This document shows, piece after piece, positions 7,008-10,727 of a stretch of DNA of 10,727 nt. Below the pieces are notes generated by a model. The model saw only the letters and a program-made list of their open reading frames with translations. It was not told the DNA's origin and searched no databases. The position numbers were made by a program, and so were the translations under genes. Numbering within the stretch: position 1 is the stretch's first letter; each line of letters begins with the position of its first letter. Source of the DNA: an uncultured Eudoraea sp. (lineage in GTDB: Bacteria > Bacteroidota > Bacteroidia > Flavobacteriales > Flavobacteriaceae); NCBI GenBank assembly GCA_905479615.1, contig CAJQNH010000046.1, positions 1 to 10,727 of the forward strand, in the 5' to 3' direction.

Positions 7008-7598
7008 TCACGATTGTAATTCCATATACCGGGCCACGTACTTACCAATTACATCAAACTCCAGGTTTACCAAAGTACCAATTTCATATTCTTTGAATCG
7101 TGTATGCTCATAAGTGTATGGAATAATAGCGACACTAAAAGCATTCTTTTCAGAATTAACAACGGTTAAGCTAACCCCGTCTACTGTAATGGATCCCTTT
7201 TCAATGGTAATATTATTAAGCTGCGGTTCGTACTCAAAAGTAAACATCCAACTACCATCATTTCTGGTTATCTTTCTACAAATAGCCGTTTGGTCTACAT
7301 GGCCCTGAACCAGATGCCCGTCTAGTCTCGAACCCATTATCATAGCTCTTTCAAGGTTAATTACCTGCCCTTCCTTTAGTTCTGAAAGGTTAGTCTTTTG
7401 CAGAGTTTCATCAATCGCCGTAACTGTATAATAAGGTGCTTCTATTTGGACTACAGTCAGGCATACCCCATTGTGGGAAATACTTTGGTCTATTTTTAAT
7501 TCGTCGGTAATAAGGGAGCTAACTGTTATGTGAAGATTGCTTCCCTCTTTTCGCAATCTGTGTATTTTGCCTAAAGTTTCAATTATTCCTGTAAACAT
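7008..7598 (-). CDS. ribE: Riboflavin synthase, alpha subunit
   Basis: This 196-residue cytosolic enzyme performs the last step of riboflavin synthesis: dismutation of two 6,7-dimethyl-8-ribityllumazine molecules to riboflavin and a pyrimidine that is recycled. The family's invariant start MFTGIIETLG is present. The two internally repeated beta-barrel lobes are clear. The N-lobe has SISHNGVCLTVV (39-50) and the C-lobe has GSITVDGVSLTVV (135-147). C46 corresponds to the conserved N-lobe cysteine. Between the lobes, SRLDGHLVQGHVD (90-102) is the characteristic linker and substrate-site segment, and the C-terminal helix follows at about 180-196. Length is normal for the family (about 200). It is transcribed divergently from pdxA, with only 58 bases between start codons. 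Many databases use ribE for this gene in Bacteroidota, while E. coli calls it ribC. No FMN riboswitch is visible in the short upstream space. Confidence 0.96.
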   Translation of the reverse strand: MFTGIIETLGKIHRLRKEGSNLHITVSSLITDELKIDQSISHNGVCLTVVQIEAPYYTVTAIDETLQKTNLSELKEGQVINLERAMIMGSRLDGHLVQGHVDQTAICRKITRNDGSWMFTFEYEPQLNNITIEKGSITVDGVSLTVVNSEKNAFSVAIIPYTYEHTRFKEYEIGTLVNLEFDVIGKYVARYMELQS

Positions 7599-7615
7599 GT
7601 ATCATTTAAAATAAG

Positions 7616-7623
7616 TAGTTTTG
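7616..7623 (+). promoter_or_regulatory. Putative -7 promoter element for pdxA
   Basis: TAGTTTTG fits TAnnTTTG completely and ends 33 bases before the chosen pdxA ATG. No TTG is found about 19 bases upstream. On the opposite strand, 7629-7636 reads TACTTTTA (seven of eight matches), a candidate for riboflavin synthase. The two elements would nearly abut. Confidence 0.4.
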
Positions 7624-7656
7624 CTCTGTAAAAGTAGAAATAAAGAGTTTGATAAC

Positions 7657-8706
7657 ATGGAGGAAAAGGCAAAAATAAGGTTGGGGATATCCATTGGCGA
7701 TTTGAATGGCATAGGATGTGAAGTTGTGCTTAAAACATTTGAGGATCCCAGAATGACAGATTTTTGCACCCCAATTATTTTTGCATCAAACAAGACCATA
7801 TCTAAACAGAAGAACGACCTGAGAATCAATATTAACTACAATGGAATTAAGGAAGTTTCAAGGGCCATAGCGGGCAAAGTTAATGTGATAAATGTTTGGA
7901 ACGAGATTCCAAATATACTTTATGGAAAAGCTACGGAAGAAAGTGGGGCCTATGCTTTAAAGTCACTTCGGGCAGCGGTAAATGCCTTAAAAAAGAATGA
8001 AATAGACTTACTTGTAACGGCGCCAATTAATAAAAACAATATACAAACCAAGGATTTTAACTTCCCGGGCCACACAGATTATCTGGCGAGTGAACTGGGA
8101 GGAGAAAGTTTAATGTTTATGGTCACTGAGGCCTTAAAGATAGGATTGCTAACAGATCATCTGGCTGTAAAAGATGTGCCTGCAGCCATAACACCTGAAC
8201 TTATACGCAATAAAATTCGGATCATGGAGGAGACCTTAAGAATGGATTTTGGCATACGAAAACCCAAAATTGCACTCTTGGGGATTAATCCCCATAGCGG
8301 AGACAACGGAGTCATTGGCAAAGAGGATGATGAAGTATTAAAACCGGTACTTCGCGAATTATCGGATGAGGGGCACTTGGTATTTGGTCCTTATGCAGCA
8401 GACAGCTTTTTTGGATCTGAAGGATATAAGAGCTTTGATGCAATTCTGGCAGCGTATCACGATCAGGGTTTAATCCCTTTTAAAACCCTCTCTTTTGGGA
8501 AGGGAGTCAATTTTACTGCAGGTCTTTCAAAAGTGCGCACATCTCCTGATCATGGTACGGCATACGAAATAGCGGGTAAAGGTGAAGCGGATCCGGGATC
8601 ATTTAAGGAAGCAGTTTTTATGGCAATAAATATTTTCAGGAAAAGGAAAGAGTTTCAGAAACTCATGAAGAATCCATTGCAAAAACAGAAAATGAAACGA
8701 GCATGA
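7657..8706 (+). CDS. pdxA: 4-hydroxythreonine-4-phosphate dehydrogenase
   Basis: This 349-residue cytosolic enzyme belongs to the DXP-dependent pyridoxal 5'-phosphate pathway. It oxidises 4-phosphohydroxy-L-threonine with NAD+; the product decarboxylates to 3-amino-1-hydroxyacetone phosphate, which PdxJ condenses with DXP. Family motifs run in order: GISIGDLNGIGCEV (10-23), LLVTAPINK (118-126), FPGHTDYLASELGG (136-149), LLGINPHSGDNG (208-219), AAYHDQGLIPFKTLSF (265-280) and GVNFTAGLSKVRTSPDHGTA (283-302). The three metal-binding histidines are H139, H213 and H268, one per motif, so the active site is intact. The open frame reaches back to a TTG at 7621, but I place the start at the ATG 7657, because the core begins about ten residues later and the extension is not protein-like. 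Length fits the family. It diverges from riboflavin synthase. The basic tail (KNPLQKQKMKRA) is unremarkable. It lies just upstream of the DUF177-rpmF-fabH cluster, which has its own promoter. Confidence 0.96.
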   Translation: MEEKAKIRLGISIGDLNGIGCEVVLKTFEDPRMTDFCTPIIFASNKTISKQKNDLRININYNGIKEVSRAIAGKVNVINVWNEIPNILYGKATEESGAYALKSLRAAVNALKKNEIDLLVTAPINKNNIQTKDFNFPGHTDYLASELGGESLMFMVTEALKIGLLTDHLAVKDVPAAITPELIRNKIRIMEETLRMDFGIRKPKIALLGINPHSGDNGVIGKEDDEVLKPVLRELSDEGHLVFGPYAADSFFGSEGYKSFDAILAAYHDQGLIPFKTLSFGKGVNFTAGLSKVRTSPDHGTAYEIAGKGEADPGSFKEAVFMAINIFRKRKEFQKLMKNPLQKQKMKRA

Positions 8707-8765
8707 TAGTAATATATCGCCAGTAGTTTACAACATAATTCCTTGTAAATATATTCCCTTTTTAA

Positions 8766-8795
8766 TTGGGGTTTTAGAAAAAAAAAGTATCTTTG
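8766..8795 (+). promoter_or_regulatory. Consensus Bacteroidota promoter for the DUF177-rpmF cluster
   Basis: The -33 element TTG (8766-8768) and the -7 element TATCTTTG (8788-8795) are separated by 19 bases, the spacing expected of the primary sigma factor of Bacteroidota. The spacer is A-rich. Transcription would start near 8801-8804, leaving a leader of about 20 bases before the ATG at 8822 and excluding the GTG at 8810 as a likely start. It is the best promoter match in the window, in keeping with a highly expressed ribosomal protein gene. Confidence 0.85.
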
Positions 8796-8821
8796 CACGC
8801 CTTAAACTAGTGTATAAAGCG

Positions 8822-9352
8822 ATGAAGAATAAGGAATACAGCATTCCTTTTGCAGGATTAAAACAAGGGAAACACGAGTTTGAATATAATATAGACAATA
8901 CGTTCTTTGAATCTTTTGATTACCATGAATTTAATGATGCGGAGATTAAACTTCACATTGTATTAGACAGGGTGTCAACAGCTCTTGAGCTTGAAATGAA
9001 GACTAAGGGAACAGTAAATCTCTTTTGCGATCTTACTAATGAACCCTTTGATCAAAATATTGAAGCTTCTTTAAAACTTTTAGTAAAGTTTGGGGACGTC
9101 TACAATGACGAAGATGATGAAATACTCATTATTCCACACGGAGCGCATCAAGTTAATGTTGCGCAATACGTATACGAAATGATAGTACTGTCAGTGCCAT
9201 CCAAACGGATACACCCGGGAGTATTGGACGGCACATTAAATTCGGTAGCACTTAAAAGACTTGAAGAATTGCAACCAAAAGAGAATAAGAAAGACAAAAA
9301 TAAAATAGATCCCAGATGGGAGGCATTAAAAAAATTACTAACGGATAAATAG
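8822..9352 (+). CDS. DUF177 (YceD-like) protein, putative ribosome/rRNA-associated factor
   Basis: This 176-residue, acidic soluble protein belongs to the DUF177/YceD family. That family is nearly always encoded just before rpmF; YceD and its plastid relatives have been linked to accumulation of 23S rRNA. Visible features are the flavobacterial N-terminus YSIPFAGLKQGKHEFEYNID (6-25) and a central beta-rich part with VNLFCDLTNEPFD (65-77). An acidic loop NDEDDEILIIPHG (95-107) follows. The helical tail NKIDPRWEALKKLLTDK (160-176) carries the DPRWEAL signature of the family. Only one cysteine (C69) remains of the two usually seen in the central motif, so no zinc site is suggested. An in-frame GTG at 8810 would add MYKA, but it falls right at the predicted transcription start, so the ATG at 8822 is preferred. 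rpmF follows after 8 bases in the same operon. The molecular mechanism is not known. Confidence 0.9.
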   Translation: MKNKEYSIPFAGLKQGKHEFEYNIDNTFFESFDYHEFNDAEIKLHIVLDRVSTALELEMKTKGTVNLFCDLTNEPFDQNIEASLKLLVKFGDVYNDEDDEILIIPHGAHQVNVAQYVYEMIVLSVPSKRIHPGVLDGTLNSVALKRLEELQPKENKKDKNKIDPRWEALKKLLTDK

Positions 9353-9360
9353 ATTACAAA

Positions 9361-9558
9361 ATGGCACATCCTAAAAGGAAAATATCCAGAACAAGAAGAG
9401 ATAAGAGAAGAACTCACTATAAGGCCATAGCGCCAACTCTTGCAAAGGATCCAACAACAGGAGAAATGCATCTTTATCACAGAGCTCATTGGCACGAAGG
9501 TAAATTGTATTACCGCGGACAGGTTCTAATTGATAAAACAGAAGAAGAAACAGTATAG
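9361..9558 (+). CDS. rpmF: 50S ribosomal protein L32
   Basis: This 65-residue basic protein of the large ribosomal subunit has the Bacteroidota-type start MAHPKRKISRTRRDKRRTHY. It then has PTTGEMHLYHRAHWHEGKLY (31-50), with the histidine-rich strand characteristic of L32 in this phylum. There are no cysteines at all, so this is the zinc-free form, which is normal for the group as I recall. It sits 8 bases after the DUF177 gene and shares its promoter. The last codons and stop overlap a small perfect hairpin (9555-9571), and a terminator follows at 9579-9610. Placement before fabH is the common bacterial order. Confidence 0.97.
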   Translation: MAHPKRKISRTRRDKRRTHYKAIAPTLAKDPTTGEMHLYHRAHWHEGKLYYRGQVLIDKTEEETV

Positions 9559-9571
9559 CATACCTTGCTAT
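9555..9571 (+). other. Small perfect hairpin overlapping the rpmF stop codon
   Basis: ATAGCA (9555-9560) pairs perfectly with TGCTAT (9566-9571) around the five-base loop TACCT. The 5' arm contains the rpmF TAG stop (9556-9558). It precedes the true terminator by seven bases, so it may add stability to the rpmF message end; this is speculative. Confidence 0.45.
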
Positions 9572-9578
9572 GATTTTG

Positions 9579-9610
9579 AACTCCCACTTATAATTGTTGG
9601 GAGTTTTTTT
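9579..9610 (+). terminator. Rho-independent terminator after rpmF
   Basis: AACTCCCA (9579-9586) and TGGGAGTT (9598-9605) form an 8-bp stem with an 11-base loop, followed directly by an unbroken T-run (9604-9610). This is a standard intrinsic terminator that probably limits read-through from the highly expressed rpmF operon into fabH. Confidence 0.87.
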
Positions 9611-9638
9611 ATGGGGTAGACCAAAATCTTTAAAAATC

Positions 9639-9725
9639 GGCTTTTTCGGCAAAAAGTCCTAAAAAATGACTATTTTTCACGAATTTTCGACCATTTTTTA
9701 AGGTTTCTTGATAAAAACCAAACTT
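9639..9725 (+). other. Structured leader region upstream of fabH
   Basis: Three stems can form in the 118 bases between the terminator and fabH. The first is CTTTTT/AAAAAG around CGGC (9641-9656), extended by GG/CC (9639-9640 and 9658-9659) across a bulged T. The second is AAAAAT/ATTTTT around GACT (9662-9677). The third is GGTTT/AAACC (9702-9706 and 9715-9719), which may be closed further by AAG/CTT and ends near the ATG. No clear TAnnTTTG box is present; TATTTTTC at 9671-9678 is the closest. No known riboswitch class is recognised. Confidence 0.35.
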
Positions 9726-9728
9726 ACT

Positions 9729-10727
9729 ATGGGTAGAATAACAGCAGCAATTACAGCTGTAGGGGCTTATGTGCCAGACTTCAGGTTAACCAATAAAATG
9801 TTGGAAACTATGGTGGATACCACAGACGAATGGATTACCACCAGAACAGGAATTAAAGAAAGAAGAATACTTAAAGATAAGGATAAAGGGACTTCTTATC
9901 TGGCTATTAAAGCGGCTGAAAATTTAATTAGTAAGTCTAATTTGGACCCTGCTGAAATTGATCTGGTTATTGTTGGAACTGCAACACCAGATCTACCAGT
10001 TGCTTCAACATCAGCCTATGTTGCTTCACAAATTGGGGCCGTAAATGCCTTTTCCTTTGACATGCAGGCCGCCTGTTCAAACTTTCTATTTGGGATGTCT
10101 ACAGCAGCAAGCTATATAGAATCTGGCAAGTATAAGAAGGTTCTTCTGATAGGAGCGGATAAAATGTCTTCTATTCTTGATTATACTGAAAGAACCACCT
10201 GTATTATTTTTGGTGATGGAGCCGGTGCGGTTCTCTTTGAAGCCAATTATGAGGGATTAGGATTGCAGGACGAATATTTGAGATCTGATGGTACGGGAAG
10301 AGAGTTTTTAAAGATTGAAGCAGGGGGCTCTTTAATGCCTTCTTCTGAAGAAACCGTCAAAAACAAAAAACATTATGTTTATCAGGACGGGAAATCGGTT
10401 TTTAAATTTGCTGTTTCAAATATGGCCGATGTGGCTGCCAAAATAATGGAACGTAATAATCTCACACATGATGATATAGATTGGCTAATACCGCATCAGG
10501 CGAACAAAAGAATTATAGATGCTACGGCAAACAGAATGGAATTGGAACCTTCAAAGGTGATGATGAATATAGAAAAATACGGTAATACAACTTCGGCAAC
10601 ATTACCACTACTGCTTTCTGATTACGAAAAAAAACTCAAAAAAGGAGATAACCTGGTATTTGCAGCCTTTGGTGGTGGATTTACCTGGGGATCCATATAT
10701 TTAAAATGGGCATATAATGGCAATAAC
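9729..10727 (+). CDS. fabH: Beta-ketoacyl-ACP synthase III (3' end just outside the window)
   Basis: An open frame of 333 codons runs from the ATG at 9729 to the last base without a stop. The end WGSIYLKWAYNGNN matches the usual C-terminus of flavobacterial FabH, so only a residue or two should be missing. FabH condenses acetyl-CoA (or a branched starter such as isobutyryl-CoA) with malonyl-ACP to begin type II fatty-acid synthesis in the cytosol. The catalytic triad is complete: C116 in DMQAACSNFLFGMS, H256 in IPHQANKRIIDA, and N286 in IEKYGNTTSATLPL. The TDEWITTRTGIKERRI segment near the N-terminus and IFGDGAGAVLFEA in the middle are further hallmarks. The residue after Cys-Ser is Asn where most enzymes have Gly; Ser or Asn there is, from memory, not rare in this phylum. 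Upstream rpmF ends 170 bases before, with a terminator in between. In related genomes accB and accC usually follow. Confidence 0.95.
   Translation, partial: MGRITAAITAVGAYVPDFRLTNKMLETMVDTTDEWITTRTGIKERRILKDKDKGTSYLAIKAAENLISKSNLDPAEIDLVIVGTATPDLPVASTSAYVASQIGAVNAFSFDMQAACSNFLFGMSTAASYIESGKYKKVLLIGADKMSSILDYTERTTCIIFGDGAGAVLFEANYEGLGLQDEYLRSDGTGREFLKIEAGGSLMPSSEETVKNKKHYVYQDGKSVFKFAVSNMADVAAKIMERNNLTHDDIDWLIPHQANKRIIDATANRMELEPSKVMMNIEKYGNTTSATLPLLLSDYEKKLKKGDNLVFAAFGGGFTWGSIYLKWAYNGNN

Noticed and set aside
9361..9558. Absence of cysteines in L32 as a sign of a zinc-independent stress paralogue
   Set aside because: Its gene context (DUF177-rpmF-fabH) is the primary housekeeping locus, and the cysteine-free form is, as far as I recall, usual in this phylum.
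9371..9652. Minus-strand open frame covering rpmF and its terminator
   Set aside because: It overlaps L32 completely and crosses the terminator hairpin; no family features are present.

Overview
The window looks like chromosomal DNA of a member of the Bacteroidota, most likely a marine-type Flavobacteriaceae. The DNA is AT-rich. Start codons are preceded by A-rich leaders rather than Shine-Dalgarno sequences. Several start sites have the Bacteroidota promoter element TAnnTTTG. The gene content fits as well: a DUF6090 protein with its hallmark N-terminal membrane motif, and the order riboflavin synthase / pdxA / DUF177 / rpmF / fabH, which I know from flavobacterial genomes.

Layout, left to right. 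At 1-763 (minus strand) a DUF6090 membrane protein is followed by the first codons of a second gene with a signal-peptide-like start, cut by the window edge. At 1063-1566 (plus) lies a small SnoaL/NTF2-like lipoprotein, which converges on a TerB-like protein (1698-2030, minus) across a strong bidirectional terminator. A 352-base gap holding an 11-bp tandem repeat leads to a secreted endonuclease/exonuclease/phosphatase-family hydrolase (2383-3234, plus). Its 3' end overlaps that of a TauE/SafE-type permease (3218-3973, minus). The permease diverges from a two-gene plus-strand operon: an SSS-family sodium:solute symporter (4048-5856) and a NagX/HGSNAT-like membrane acyltransferase (5867-6955). 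Next come riboflavin synthase (7008-7598, minus) and, divergently, pdxA (7657-8706, plus). The right end is a housekeeping cluster read rightward from a textbook Bacteroidota promoter at 8766-8795: DUF177/YceD (8822-9352), ribosomal protein L32 (9361-9558), a terminator, and fabH (9729 to the window end, almost complete but without its stop).

How the genes work together. The right half serves core metabolism: flavin and vitamin B6 cofactors, ribosome assembly, and initiation of fatty-acid synthesis. The symporter and acyltransferase probably form a small uptake module. The acyltransferase family acts on amino-sugar termini in its characterised members, so an acetylatable amino sugar or glycan fragment is a reasonable but unproven substrate. 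The left third holds envelope-associated accessory genes of unknown physiological role. I see no mobile element, CRISPR array, RNA gene or defence system. Most of this region is ordinary chromosome, and the findings below are small-scale observations rather than a new system.
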